64,000 bases of DNA from Chitinophagaceae bacterium DXS (GTDB lineage: Bacteria > Bacteroidota > Bacteroidia > Chitinophagales > Chitinophagaceae), in contig CP128386.1 of the NCBI GenBank assembly GCA_030345135.1, positions 1,262,621 through 1,326,620 on the forward strand. Reading direction: 5' to 3'. Of this stretch, positions 8,286-17,551 are shown piece by piece. The stretch's first letter is position 1. Every line of letters starts with the position of its first letter. The translations under genes were made by a program, and so were the position numbers. The notes under the pieces are model-generated. The model was not told where the DNA came from, ran no database searches, and was given only the letters and a program-made list of their open reading frames with translations.

Positions 8286-8996
8286 ATGAAAGACTCCCGG
8301 ACAAGTTCATCAAACGGTAATAAGAGGAAACCTTCAGACAAAAAATGGTTCACGGGCATAGATCCCAACGGCGTTATGAATAATGCGCAGCGCATCCTGA
8401 ATACAGCGGTTGAAGTGCTGGAAGAAGAGATTGCTGCAGGAATACTTGCAGCAAAGAAGATAGAGAAAAAAGTAATTGACGTAGATGAGGTCCGTAGTGG
8501 CAATGCAGAGGAGTTAATGAGCCGTATAAGAAGAGATACGCATGATGCGGTTGATATATTTCTTGATGCGCTATCGGTGATTGCCAATTATGTAAACGGC
8601 CTCTCGGAAACAATAGAAAAAACAAAAAAGAATGGTGTCGCAAAAGAAGCACCCAACCCTGTAAGTGGTTACCAGGTGCCTACTGTTAAAAATGACCTGC
8701 CGGTTAAAGCAGGCGAGTCAATGGATATCACAATAGAACTGAGTAATGATAATGAAAAACCGATGGAGGTTTCCCTGAGAAAAGCTGCGCTTGTTGGTCC
8801 GGATGAGAATAAGATTGCTGCCAAAAATATTATCATTTCGCCGCAGACATTCACCTTAAAGCCACTTAGTAAACAAAAAGTGCATATTGCAGTTAAGGTG
8901 CCGGTAATATGTAAGCCCGGCAGCTATTCGGGCTTGTTTATTGATAATAAAAATACCCGCATTTGCACCGTTGTAGTTGTTGACGTAATTAAATAA
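8286..8996 (+). CDS. Phasin-like helical plus Ig-like protein
   Basis: A 236-residue protein of the same build as its upstream neighbour. A basic, Ser-rich start (MKDSRTSSSNGNKRKPSDKK) precedes helices at about 25-118 (ILNTAVEVLEEEIAAGILAA, DTHDAVDIFLDALSVIANYV). An Ig-like domain follows at about 125-234 with the turn FTLKPLSKQKVHIAVKVPV. It ends six bases before the polyprenyl synthase gene. I infer it works with the isoprenoid enzymes, possibly as a scaffold or coat. No family name can be given. Confidence 0.75.
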   Translation: MKDSRTSSSNGNKRKPSDKKWFTGIDPNGVMNNAQRILNTAVEVLEEEIAAGILAAKKIEKKVIDVDEVRSGNAEELMSRIRRDTHDAVDIFLDALSVIANYVNGLSETIEKTKKNGVAKEAPNPVSGYQVPTVKNDLPVKAGESMDITIELSNDNEKPMEVSLRKAALVGPDENKIAAKNIIISPQTFTLKPLSKQKVHIAVKVPVICKPGSYSGLFIDNKNTRICTVVVVDVIK

Positions 8997-9002
8997 AATG
9001 CT

Positions 9003-10031
9003 ATGCAGGATGCTGTTATGAAATCAATGCTTTCCGAATATGCCGGCTATGCGTTGCAGGGCATCATGCATATTATCCCTGATAAGGAACCCAAAAAATA
9101 TTTGTACGATCTTATAGCCGATTATCCCACCCGCGGCGGTAAAGGCTTCCGGCCGGGACTTTGCATTGCAACGTGCAGAGCCTTTGGGGGAAGGTTGGAC
9201 CAGGCGCTGAATTCAGCTACCGCCCTGGAGCTTTTTCACAATGCTTTTTTAGTGCATGATGATGTTGAAGACGTGAGTTATGTTCGCCGCAATAAGCCCA
9301 CAATGCATCAGTACAACAATATGGGTATAGCTGTAAATGTGGGAGATGCAATGAATGTGCTGAGTCTTAAACCTCTTCTGAAAAATAAAGAAGTATTGGG
9401 GCCGGCGCTGGCTATGAAGATATTCGAAGAAATAGAACATATGGTAGCGGAAACAGTAGAGGGGCAGGCAATAGAGCTGGGTTGGAGAAAAGATAACGTA
9501 TGCCGGCTTGACGATGCTGACTATATGCGTATGATACTTAAAAAGACCTGCTGGTACACCTGTATTCATCCTGTAAGAATAGGAGCGATGATTGGTAGCT
9601 GCGGAAAGGTGGCCGTAGACAAGTTCAACAGGTTCGGCTATTTTATGGGTACAGCATTCCAGATCCAGGATGACATCTTAAACCTGGTTGCAGAAGAAAA
9701 TAAATATGGTAAAGAGATTGGCGGAGATATTATTGAAGGCAAGCGAACCTTAATGCTCATTCATCTCTTTAAGACATGTAATAAAAAAGAGCTGGAAAAA
9801 TTAGCGTTGTTTTTGTCAGACACGCAGGCCGATGGCAACCATGAAATTGCCGCATGGATAATGCGGCTAATGGATAAGTACGGAAGCATTGACCATTGTC
9901 GCAAAGTTGCAAAATATATGGCTGGTGCGGCATTGAAGGAATTTTGTTCTGTATTTGCGGCTTTACCTGATTCGAAAGACAAAAAATTTATTGAAGAGCT
10001 GATTGTTTATATGATAAACAGGGATTATTAA
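9003..10031 (+). CDS. Polyprenyl diphosphate synthase (trans-isoprenyl type)
   Basis: A 342-residue all-helical enzyme that joins isopentenyl diphosphate units to an allylic diphosphate. The GK-x-x-RP substrate motif is GGKGFRPGL near 42-50. The first aspartate-rich motif is HDDVED near 85-90. The second reads QIQDDILN near 219-226, with Asn in place of the usual last Asp. YVRRNKPTMH near 94-103 is typical of the family. A short first-motif spacing suggests a geranylgeranyl or farnesyl product, but chain length cannot be fixed from sequence. The gene is 6 bases after the phasin-like gene and 11 before a geranylgeranyl-reductase-type gene, so product reduction is the likely next step. Confidence 0.88.
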   Translation: MQDAVMKSMLSEYAGYALQGIMHIIPDKEPKKYLYDLIADYPTRGGKGFRPGLCIATCRAFGGRLDQALNSATALELFHNAFLVHDDVEDVSYVRRNKPTMHQYNNMGIAVNVGDAMNVLSLKPLLKNKEVLGPALAMKIFEEIEHMVAETVEGQAIELGWRKDNVCRLDDADYMRMILKKTCWYTCIHPVRIGAMIGSCGKVAVDKFNRFGYFMGTAFQIQDDILNLVAEENKYGKEIGGDIIEGKRTLMLIHLFKTCNKKELEKLALFLSDTQADGNHEIAAWIMRLMDKYGSIDHCRKVAKYMAGAALKEFCSVFAALPDSKDKKFIEELIVYMINRDY

Positions 10032-10042
10032 ATACCATTGCA

Positions 10043-11512
10043 ATGATTAATATCCAGGTTGTTCATCCATATGATTGTGACGTGTTAATAGCGGGCGGAG
10101 GCCCGGCTGGAAGTGCATTGGCCAGTCATCTTGCACAAAAAGGGGTAAATGTTATTGTTATTGAAGCTCAACGCTTCCCGCGCGACAAAGTGTGTGGTGA
10201 TGGTGTCAGTCCCATTGCCTTAGCAGAATTGCATCATATTGGTATTACAGGGTTGGATGGGTTTGCCGAGGCGAATGAGATCAATAAGGTAGGGTTGTTT
10301 ATTCGGGAAGATAAAGTCTACATAGATCTTGAAAAAGAAGATCACCTGCCTTATCATGCAAGAATAATTCCACGGCTGCAACTGGATAACTGGATACATG
10401 AAGCTGCACTTAAAAATGGCGCAGTTTATTGGGAAGAAGCAAGAGTTGCTGATTACTTTATTACGGATAATATGGTTGTTGCAGAAATTAAGCGCAACGA
10501 TACAACCGTGCGGGTAAAGGCGAAAGTTATCGTAGGAGCCGACGGTAGTAACAGTACCATTGCACGGATACTTAACGGTTCCAAACCTTCTGATGAATAC
10601 CAGTTGTTAGGCTTGCGTGCTTATTATGAAAACGTAAATGGCCCTCGTGATCGCGTAGATATTTTTTTTAGTGATGAAAATTATCCTGGTATTTACTGGA
10701 TGTTTCCGCTGGGACAAAATGAAGCCAATATTGGTTTAGCCATGGTGGCATCAACGCTGCCAAAAAAAGAAGTGCATGTAAAAAAGTTGCTGACAGATCA
10801 TATTGAAAAAAATAAGTGTATACGTGAGAGAATTGGCAACGGAACAATTAAAGGAAGAATCTATGGGTGGCCGCTTAATTTTTTTAATCCGGCAAATCGT
10901 ATAACCGCAAACAGGTTATTACTTGTGGGTGATGCGGCAGGACTCATCAATCCGCTAAGCGGTGATGGTATTCAATATGCAGTACTTAGCGCAAGACGGG
11001 CAGCCGAAAGCCTTTTGAAGTGTTTTGCACAAAATGATTTTTCTGCAACTGCATTATCTTCTTATCACTCCAAAGTGAAAGATGAACTTGCGTACGATTT
11101 TTCGCTGTCAAATTTGCTGATACAGTTTGCCCGCAATAAAGCACTCACACCCTTGTGGATGGAGATTATGGTTGTACTGATAGAGCGTGCAAAGGTTGAT
11201 AAAAGTTATGCGCATATTATAGCAAGTATATTTGAAGGAACTTATCCATCATACAAAGCACTTACTCCTTCTTTCATAGGCAAGTCCGTTTTACAGGGCG
11301 GCTTGCATGTTGGCTTAAGCACCGCAACAGGCATGCTGCAGGGCCCTGACTACTGGATGAAAAAAGGAAAAGATATCAGCCGCATAGCCGGAGATATTGC
11401 AAACAGCATAAAGCACAATCCGTCAGGTAACATAAAATGGCTGTCCGGCCTTTTTAAAAATGGAGCCGGCGTAGCAGGTCATGTAATCAAAAGCATGAGG
11501 AAAAGTGGTTAG
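10043..11512 (+). CDS. FAD-dependent oxidoreductase, geranylgeranyl reductase family
   Basis: A 489-residue flavoprotein. The dinucleotide-binding start is LIAGGGPAGSALASHLAQKG near 15-34. RFPRDKVCGDGVSP near 43-56 is the cysteine-containing motif of geranylgeranyl reductases. GADGSNSTIAR near 165-175 and LLVGDAAGLINPLSGDGIQY near 293-312 complete the FAD site. The family saturates double bonds of polyprenyl chains, using reduced FAD. The position right after the polyprenyl synthase fits that job. The C-terminal 90 residues (GKSVLQGGLHVGLSTATGML) are glycine-rich and may contact membrane or lipid. Other FAD monooxygenase roles cannot be excluded. Confidence 0.85.
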   Translation: MINIQVVHPYDCDVLIAGGGPAGSALASHLAQKGVNVIVIEAQRFPRDKVCGDGVSPIALAELHHIGITGLDGFAEANEINKVGLFIREDKVYIDLEKEDHLPYHARIIPRLQLDNWIHEAALKNGAVYWEEARVADYFITDNMVVAEIKRNDTTVRVKAKVIVGADGSNSTIARILNGSKPSDEYQLLGLRAYYENVNGPRDRVDIFFSDENYPGIYWMFPLGQNEANIGLAMVASTLPKKEVHVKKLLTDHIEKNKCIRERIGNGTIKGRIYGWPLNFFNPANRITANRLLLVGDAAGLINPLSGDGIQYAVLSARRAAESLLKCFAQNDFSATALSSYHSKVKDELAYDFSLSNLLIQFARNKALTPLWMEIMVVLIERAKVDKSYAHIIASIFEGTYPSYKALTPSFIGKSVLQGGLHVGLSTATGMLQGPDYWMKKGKDISRIAGDIANSIKHNPSGNIKWLSGLFKNGAGVAGHVIKSMRKSG

Positions 11513-11954
11513 TCTGCAAACTAAAATACTTTTTCCCCTGTGAGGTTACTGGTCAGGTTGCCTGCATAATATCGCATGATTAGCACTACTCGTGCAGCAA
11601 TGGTTAAACCCTGATTTGCAAAATAAATTTTCAAAATACCGTTGAACTACTGCTTTTGCTTTTTTATTTGATATCCGGGCAATCTTTAATGCGCTCTATT
11701 AGAAACAGTGATGGCAGACGGCTGGTATACCATAGTTTAGCCTGGAAAAGTAGAAATTTCTACAGCGTGTAATTAATTGCCAATAGACCCTGCACGATCA
11801 CAATTTCATAAATGAGCAGTTAATCCAAAACAATTTATCGTTTGTTCATTGTATCTGATTGTTTATCAAATCTGTTTTAATAACCATACATGCAAATTCA
11901 AGGTGTGGCACAACATCTGCATTTTCCTAAATTACTTACGCTCAAAGAAGATAT
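11513..11954. other. 442-bp gene-free stretch
   Basis: Downstream of the isoprenoid operon and upstream of the FAD-Rieske gene. No open frame of interest is present on either strand and I find no clear terminator hairpin. It probably holds the promoter of the 11,955 gene, but no convincing TTTG/TAnnTTTG pair is seen. Confidence 0.4.
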
Positions 11955-13496
11955 ATGATTAGACGTGATTCTTACACAACAAGTATTTGGCAGGCCAATG
12001 TAGATCCTTACGTTAGTACCTCATCGCCGGGAAAAAATGAATTATATGACGTTATTGTCATTGGGGGCGGGATTACCGGAATTACTACTGGGTTGTTGTT
12101 ACAGGAAGCAGGAAAAAAATGTTTGCTGCTGGAAGCGGAAAATATTTGTTTTGGAACTACGGGAGGAACTACTGCACACATCAATACATTACTTGATACC
12201 CCTTATTCAGCAATTCAGAAAAATTTTAATAAGAGTATTGCAAAACAAGTGGCAGATGCCGCCCGGGATGCCGTTAATCTCATCAAAAACAATATTGATA
12301 AGTATAAGATCGACTGCGATTTCAATAATGCGGCGGCATATCTTTTTGCGAAAAATGATAATGAGGCTAAAGAACTACAAACGATTTATGAAGCCTGCGA
12401 GCAGGTTGAATTGAATGTTAGTTATGTTGATGAAATGCCGATTCGGGTTGCTTTTGCCCAAGCTATACGTGTTGAAGGGCAAGCGAAATTTAATCCTTTA
12501 AAGTATGTATATGCATTGGCTGCTGCCTTTGAAAAAGCTGGCGGCTGTATTATGCAACATTGCAGGGTTACATCGTTAAAGCCTGATAGTCCGCTAGAGG
12601 TTGAAACCAGTTGTGGTATTTTCCATGGAGGTAGCGTTATATATGCAACACATATTCCGCCGGGGGTAAACCTGCTGCACTTACGTTGTACGCCTTATCG
12701 TACTTATGCAATGGCCGTGAAGCTCGAAGACGATACATATCCTGAAGATCTGACCTATGATATGGAGAATCCTTATCATTACTATCGTACACAAGAAATA
12801 AATGGTGAAAAATATTTGATTGCTGGCGGTAAAGATCATAAGACCGGACAGGAAGAAAATACAGAATACAGATTTACCATGCTGGAAGCAACCCTTCGCG
12901 AAAATTTCAAAGTAAAGGACATACCATACAAATGGTCTTCCCAATATTTTGAACCTACAGACGGGTTGCCTTATATCGGTCATTTGCCCGGACACCCTGA
13001 AAACATTTTTGTCGCTACCGGTTTGGGCGGAAATGGAATGACGTACAGCCATGTTGCTGCAATAACACTCAAAAGTATTCTTACAAACGATCATCATCCC
13101 GACATAGAATTGTTTAATCCAAACCGGGTTAAACCTGTCGCAGGTTTTGCTAATTTTTTATCCCACAATATTGATGCGGTTAAAAATTTTGTAGGAAGAT
13201 TATTTCCGGGAGAAAAGTTGCATGAACTTGCCGGTCTTGCTCCGGGCGAAGGAGAAGTTGTTAATTATGACCATGAAAAAATTGCGCTGTATAAAGATGA
13301 AGACGGAATGTTGCATGCAGTTAGTCCTGTATGTAAACATTTGAAATGCGAAGTAAAATGGAACAGTGCAGAACGTTCCTGGGATTGCCCCTGCCATGGT
13401 GCAAGATATGATTATGACGGTAACGTATTAACGGGGCCGGCAGATCATTCTCTCGAAGTAATTTCATTAGATACCAGCGCTGAAAATAAGTCTTAG
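11955..13496 (+). CDS. FAD-dependent oxidoreductase fused to a Rieske [2Fe-2S] domain
   Basis: A 513-residue fusion. The N-terminal DAO-type FAD domain has VIVIGGGITGITTGLLLQEA near 32-51 and the 'TGGTTAHI' segment near 69-76. The FAD-closing motif is FVATGLGGNGMTYSH near 352-366. The Rieske domain occupies about 420-508, with iron ligands in VCKHLKC near 457-463 and CPCHGARYDYDG near 478-489. This arrangement (Cys-x-His and Cys-x-x-His) is complete, so the cluster should form. Proteins of this build are common in Bacteroidota, but their substrates are unknown. A small iron-permease-like gene follows 40 bases later. Confidence 0.88.
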   Translation: MIRRDSYTTSIWQANVDPYVSTSSPGKNELYDVIVIGGGITGITTGLLLQEAGKKCLLLEAENICFGTTGGTTAHINTLLDTPYSAIQKNFNKSIAKQVADAARDAVNLIKNNIDKYKIDCDFNNAAAYLFAKNDNEAKELQTIYEACEQVELNVSYVDEMPIRVAFAQAIRVEGQAKFNPLKYVYALAAAFEKAGGCIMQHCRVTSLKPDSPLEVETSCGIFHGGSVIYATHIPPGVNLLHLRCTPYRTYAMAVKLEDDTYPEDLTYDMENPYHYYRTQEINGEKYLIAGGKDHKTGQEENTEYRFTMLEATLRENFKVKDIPYKWSSQYFEPTDGLPYIGHLPGHPENIFVATGLGGNGMTYSHVAAITLKSILTNDHHPDIELFNPNRVKPVAGFANFLSHNIDAVKNFVGRLFPGEKLHELAGLAPGEGEVVNYDHEKIALYKDEDGMLHAVSPVCKHLKCEVKWNSAERSWDCPCHGARYDYDGNVLTGPADHSLEVISLDTSAENKS

Positions 13497-13536
13497 CGCT
13501 ACATGCGTTTTATTAAGTAAAGAAAAATGTGACTGT

Positions 13537-14019
13537 ATGAACAGTAAGAAAAAAATGAACAAAGTATTTGCGCGTAAGTTTGATGCGTTTTCTACAAGAG
13601 TTACCAAAATAACAGGAAGCCCCCGGGCTTTTTTTCTTGCATTGCTGGCCATTGTGGTATGGGGGATCACCGGACCGGTCTTTCATTTTTCAGATACATG
13701 GCAGCTGGTTATTAATACCGGAACCACCATTATAACTTTTCTGATGGTGTTTATCATTCAACAATCGCAAAATAAAGATACTATAGCTATACACCTAAAG
13801 TTGAATGAGATTATTGCTTCACTGGACAGGGCAAGTAACCGCATGATTGATGTGGAAGATCTTACAGCTGAAGAGCTTGAAACGGTAAAACGGTATTATA
13901 TAAAACTTTCTGAACTGGCGGAAAAAGAAATCGGTCTTAAAAAATCGCACTCAATAGATGATGCAGAGAAACTACATCACATGAAAATGCATGCTTACGA
14001 TAAATCATCAAAGCTGTAA
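13537..14019 (+). CDS. Low-affinity iron permease family membrane protein
   Basis: A 160-residue protein with two membrane spans at about 27-46 (AFFLALLAIVVWGITGPVF) and 52-74 (VINTGTTIITFLMVFIIQQ). A conserved IQQSQNKDTIAIHLKLNEII segment follows, and the C-terminal helix is soluble. This matches the short bacterial members of the low-affinity Fe/Cu permease (FET4-like) family, for which transport has not been shown well. A second in-frame ATG lies six codons in (MNKVFARKF) and may be the true start. Its closeness to the FAD-Rieske gene suggests co-transcription. Confidence 0.8.
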   Translation: MNSKKKMNKVFARKFDAFSTRVTKITGSPRAFFLALLAIVVWGITGPVFHFSDTWQLVINTGTTIITFLMVFIIQQSQNKDTIAIHLKLNEIIASLDRASNRMIDVEDLTAEELETVKRYYIKLSELAEKEIGLKKSHSIDDAEKLHHMKMHAYDKSSKL

Positions 14020-14102
14020 ATAGTCCTGCGGATTTTCTTTCCAAAGCTATAAAATATTTGTTGGCGATTGTAAATGCGTATTTTTATCGGAAATGCTGCC
14101 GA

Positions 14103-15011
14103 ATGAATAAACGTAACGGACTTACATTTGCTTTCTTACTTTGTTTTATTCTTTTTAGTTCGACCAGTTTTGCCCAATCTCTCGACTCGATAAAAGTTGT
14201 TGCACGCGGGGCTGAAGTAAAACATGTCGCCAATAATTTCGGATTTACAGAAGGACCAGCCGTGGACAAATCCGGTAATATTTACTTCACCGATCAGCCG
14301 AACGATAATATCTGGAAGTACGATACTGACGGAAAACTTTCGCTTTTTATGCATGGCGCCGGGCGGTCCAATGGTTTGTATTTTGATCATAACGGAAACC
14401 TGATTTCTTGTGCAGATGAGCATAATGAACTTTGGTCCATCAATATGCAAAAGAAAAAAACAGTATTGCTCACAAATTTCCGTGGGCATTTAATGAATGG
14501 CCCAAATGATCTTTGGATAGATGCAAGCGGTGGCATCTATTTTACAGACCCATATTACCCACGTGATTACTGGACCCGTAAGAATTCTGAAATCAAAGAG
14601 CAGGTGTATTATCTGCCAAAAGGAAGGAAAGATGCAGTGATTGTAGATAGCACTATTGTGAAGCCCAATGGAATTGTTGGGACGCCAGACGGGAAACATC
14701 TTTTTGTTGCGGATATTGGCGATAGTAAAATCTACAAATACGATATCGGTAGCGACGGAAAGTTGCTCAACAGACGGCTTTTTGCCCCGCAGGGTTGTGA
14801 CGGTATGACACTGGACAACCAGGGTAATCTATACCTGGCGGGTAACGGAGTGACCATTTACGACGCAGCAGGTAATAAAATAGGCAATATACCTGTGCCA
14901 TCTTCATGGTCGGCTAACGTATGCTTCGGGGGGAAAAACAGAGATGTTTTGTTGATCACTGCTTCTGAATCTGTGTATACCGTAAAGATGAGTGTGAAAG
15001 GAGTAGAGTAG
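14103..15011 (+). CDS. Secreted SMP-30/gluconolactonase-like beta-propeller
   Basis: A 302-residue protein with a signal peptide (residues 1-25, ending SFAQ). I chose the ATG at 14,103 (MNKRNGLTFAFLL) because the longer frame starts with TTG and adds residues before the signal peptide. Family motifs are FTEGPAVDKSGNIYFTDQPN near 45-64, NGLYFDHNGNL near 91, MNGPNDLWIDASGGIYFTDP near 130-149 and KPNGIVGTPDGKHLFVADIG near 187-206. The conserved Glu, Asn and Asp residues form the metal-binding lactonase site in this family. A lactone hydrolase role outside the cytoplasm is likely; the substrate is unknown. Confidence 0.85.
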   Translation: MNKRNGLTFAFLLCFILFSSTSFAQSLDSIKVVARGAEVKHVANNFGFTEGPAVDKSGNIYFTDQPNDNIWKYDTDGKLSLFMHGAGRSNGLYFDHNGNLISCADEHNELWSINMQKKKTVLLTNFRGHLMNGPNDLWIDASGGIYFTDPYYPRDYWTRKNSEIKEQVYYLPKGRKDAVIVDSTIVKPNGIVGTPDGKHLFVADIGDSKIYKYDIGSDGKLLNRRLFAPQGCDGMTLDNQGNLYLAGNGVTIYDAAGNKIGNIPVPSSWSANVCFGGKNRDVLLITASESVYTVKMSVKGVE

Positions 15012-15198
15012 TTTGGAAATTCGCCGCGCCTGAAAAAGCACTGCGGTTTAGCAAGAAAGACTGCAGCGCAATTAATACTACAGGAGGGTATTTTAATAGT
15101 CAGATTTTAATTTTATATTTAATACCTGTCCTGGCTGTGAAAATTGATCCGCAGGGCCTGGGATGAATTCCTAACTCTAAAACTTTTGGAAAAGCTTT

Positions 15199-15735
15199 AT
15201 GAAAATACTCCTGATGTTAGCCTTCCTGGCGCCGGCCATCAGTTGCTGTGCACAACCGGAAGATGAAAAAAGGTCAAGGGATCAATGGGAACCCTTGGTG
15301 TACATTGATTCGCTCAAGCTGAGCTACGGTCAGTTCCAGTCGTTGTATTTTAGCCCGGACAAAATTTCAAATATCGATCTTGTTAATAATTACTATGATT
15401 CAGGTAGCCATGTGCATGGAAAAATTGTTATCAGGACAAAAAATCCAAAGGAATTAAAATTGCTGACGCTGGAGGATATTGAACGCAGGTATGCACTTTC
15501 TAACGCAGAGCCTACGCTTGTTATGGTAGATAATGACATTGTTAAGGATGTAAGCACAGTTCGGGTTGATTCGTCTTATATACTTCGTGTTGAAGTTCTG
15601 CATGCAGATGATCTTGACTATATGAAAGACTCCGGACAGGAAGTTCGTGTAGTGAAAATATGCACTAAGGCGTTGACGTATTCAAACAAAGAAGCCAGAT
15701 TCTATATAAAAGAGGATGTGGCCGGATCTGAATAA
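15199..15735 (+). CDS. Exported protein with a TonB-plug-like segment
   Basis: A 178-residue protein with a signal peptide (MKILLMLAFLAPAISCCAQ); the CC may also serve as a lipobox. Residues 45-80 (ISNIDLVNNYYDSGSHVHGK, then IVIRTKNP) resemble the end of a TonB plug domain, where 'I-x-x-I-x-V-L ... G-x-x-x-G-V-I-x-I-x-T-K' is usual. No barrel follows, so it is not a receptor. Small free-standing plug-like proteins of this sort are found in Bacteroidota, with unknown roles. The 40-base gap to the esterase gene allows co-transcription. Confidence 0.65.
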   Translation: MKILLMLAFLAPAISCCAQPEDEKRSRDQWEPLVYIDSLKLSYGQFQSLYFSPDKISNIDLVNNYYDSGSHVHGKIVIRTKNPKELKLLTLEDIERRYALSNAEPTLVMVDNDIVKDVSTVRVDSSYILRVEVLHADDLDYMKDSGQEVRVVKICTKALTYSNKEARFYIKEDVAGSE

Positions 15736-15775
15736 TGTTACAAATAAACTCCGGCTGCTGATAATTTGAAAAAAT

Positions 15776-16699
15776 ATGAAACCAAAACATTATTTAAGTT
15801 GCCTGTTGTTACTAACGCTCTCCGCCTTTATGCAGCCTTGTTTATATGGACAGTCTTCTTCTGTAAAAGATATCTTTCCCGAAGGCACCGAAATTCACAG
15901 TGATATTCCCTACGCAAATGATACAGTCAGCAAACACCTGCTTGATATTTATTTACCGGCAAAAACGACAAAAGATCTTCCGCTCGTTGTCTGGATTCAT
16001 GGCGGTGCATGGATGTTAAACGATAAGCATGCTGATATGAGTTATATGCGGAACACCGTCAGGGAATTTATTGAGAATGGGTATGCATTGGCTTCTATAA
16101 ACTACCGGTACAGTACAGAGGCCATTTTTCCCGCACAACTTCAGGATTGTAACCAGGCCCTTGAATTTCTCTACCAACATGCGTCGCAATACCATATTAA
16201 CAGAAGCCGGATTGCATTGATTGGCTTTTCTGCCGGCGGACATCTTGCATCTTTGTTGGGTTTATCTGCGAATAATAATGTGAAAGATTTTTATCCCGGC
16301 GGAAACAGTCCGCATTTTAAAATAAAATGTGTGCTTGATTTTTATGGCCCGTCAGATCTGATTGCTATTGCAAGCATGCCGGATACTTCGGCAGCTCCCG
16401 CCGTGAGTCCTGTTTCAATATTGCTTGGGCATTCGCCAATAGAACGGCCTGATGTGGCGCGTAAAGCCAGCCCCGTTAGTTATGTGGATAAGGATGATCC
16501 ACCTTTCTTTATAGTGCAGGGTGAAAAAGATGAATCTGTGCCTAATACCCAGTCGAAGTTGTTGAGTTCCTGGCTAACCATCACAGGCGTGAAAAATCAA
16601 CTCATTATTGTTCCTGGTGCACCTCATTTTGGTAAGATGTTCGACGCGGATGATATAAGACTTAAGTTGTTTAGTTTTTTGAATAGCTATATGAAATAG
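15776..16699 (+). CDS. Secreted alpha/beta-hydrolase (carboxylesterase, BD-FAE type)
   Basis: A 307-residue enzyme with a signal peptide (residues 1-25, ending LYGQ). The oxyanion-hole motif VWIHGGAWM lies near 69-77, the nucleophile elbow GFSAGGHLA near 149-157 (Ser about 151), the acid in QGEKDESVP near 248-256 and the histidine in GAPHFGK near 281-287. The fold and spacing match bifunctional feruloyl/acetyl-xylan esterase-like and kynurenine-formamidase-like hydrolases. A role in removing acyl groups from plant glycans is plausible for this kind of organism but is inferred. Confidence 0.85.
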   Translation: MKPKHYLSCLLLLTLSAFMQPCLYGQSSSVKDIFPEGTEIHSDIPYANDTVSKHLLDIYLPAKTTKDLPLVVWIHGGAWMLNDKHADMSYMRNTVREFIENGYALASINYRYSTEAIFPAQLQDCNQALEFLYQHASQYHINRSRIALIGFSAGGHLASLLGLSANNNVKDFYPGGNSPHFKIKCVLDFYGPSDLIAIASMPDTSAAPAVSPVSILLGHSPIERPDVARKASPVSYVDKDDPPFFIVQGEKDESVPNTQSKLLSSWLTITGVKNQLIIVPGAPHFGKMFDADDIRLKLFSFLNSYMK

Positions 16700-16726
16700 A
16701 GCAAACTGTCAACAATACCGATTCAT

Positions 16727-16810
16727 TTAATGGATAATTGAAAATTGATAGTTGAAAATGATCCGCCTTGTCTTTCAATTGTCCATTGTCAATTTTCAAT
16801 TGTCCATTAA
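16727..16810. repeat. Palindromic 'tcaattttcaattgtc' element
   Basis: The left arm (16,727-16,761) and right arm (16,772-16,810) are imperfect reverse complements about 35 bases long, both with ttaatgga-aattgaaaatt cores. The element sits just after the esterase stop and could act as a transcription end signal. A related palindrome lies at 21,999-22,129 and a half copy at 1015-1052. Confidence 0.65.
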
Positions 16811-16897
16811 GCTATTTTAGGCGTCACATTGCGTTTGTTTAAATAAAACGGTATTTTGGAATCGACGTTGTTTTCATTCATCACAAAACAAAAGTCG

Positions 16898-17506
16898 ATG
16901 GAAGAACGAAGTAATATTCCGCGGCATCTGTCAGTAGTATTGCTTTATCCTGCAGTTTTGGGTTATTTTTTCTTTGAAATAGTTCAGTCTGCAACGCTTG
17001 GCAGCCATCTGCAGGAAATGGATACCATCTTTCGCGGAAAATGGATGCTGGAATTGGGGAAATGGATATTGATCATTGAAACGTTTCTGTTCTATTGTTG
17101 TGATTTTTTAGGGTCATGCTACGTGCCGGAATATACCAGGTGGAACTTTATCAGCGATATAGCATTTTTAACAATGATCATTGTTACATTACACTCGCTC
17201 AGTGTGAGTGAAGAGGTTGGCGGCGATTATCTTGATGTTCACATTTTCAGCACTTGTTTTTGTTCGTTTATGCTTATCTATTTACTGCGTTATTTTGCCA
17301 AGAACAGATACTACACAGAGGCGGAAAAAAGAAGGTACCGGCGACTTGCAATTATTGAAGCAGCGTTTTTACTTTTTTTTCTGGGGTTGCTTATGTGGAG
17401 TCCCGTTGGCTGGTTATTGTATCTGCAGCTCTTACTACTCATACTTGCCATAGCTTACCTGGTGTACGAGTACGCCAAAGAAATACGGAGCATGCTTGCA
17501 GGTTAA
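16898..17506 (+). CDS. Unrecognised membrane protein with about five spans
   Basis: A 202-residue integral membrane protein. I chose the ATG at 16,898 (MEERSNIPRHLSVVLLYPAV); the longer frame starts with TTG at 16,856. Hydrophobic segments lie at about 9-27, 55-75, 90-108, 120-138 and 155-190. The last is long enough for two spans (LFFLGLLMWSPVGWLLYLQL). A basic cytoplasmic loop (RYFAKNRYYTEAEKRRYRR) precedes it. I do not recognise a family. It stands alone, convergent with the DinB gene downstream. Confidence 0.65.
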   Translation: MEERSNIPRHLSVVLLYPAVLGYFFFEIVQSATLGSHLQEMDTIFRGKWMLELGKWILIIETFLFYCCDFLGSCYVPEYTRWNFISDIAFLTMIIVTLHSLSVSEEVGGDYLDVHIFSTCFCSFMLIYLLRYFAKNRYYTEAEKRRYRRLAIIEAAFLLFFLGLLMWSPVGWLLYLQLLLLILAIAYLVYEYAKEIRSMLAG

Positions 17507-17551
17507 AGTTGAGCCCGGCTTACTAACGATGTACCTTTTATGTATTTTACA

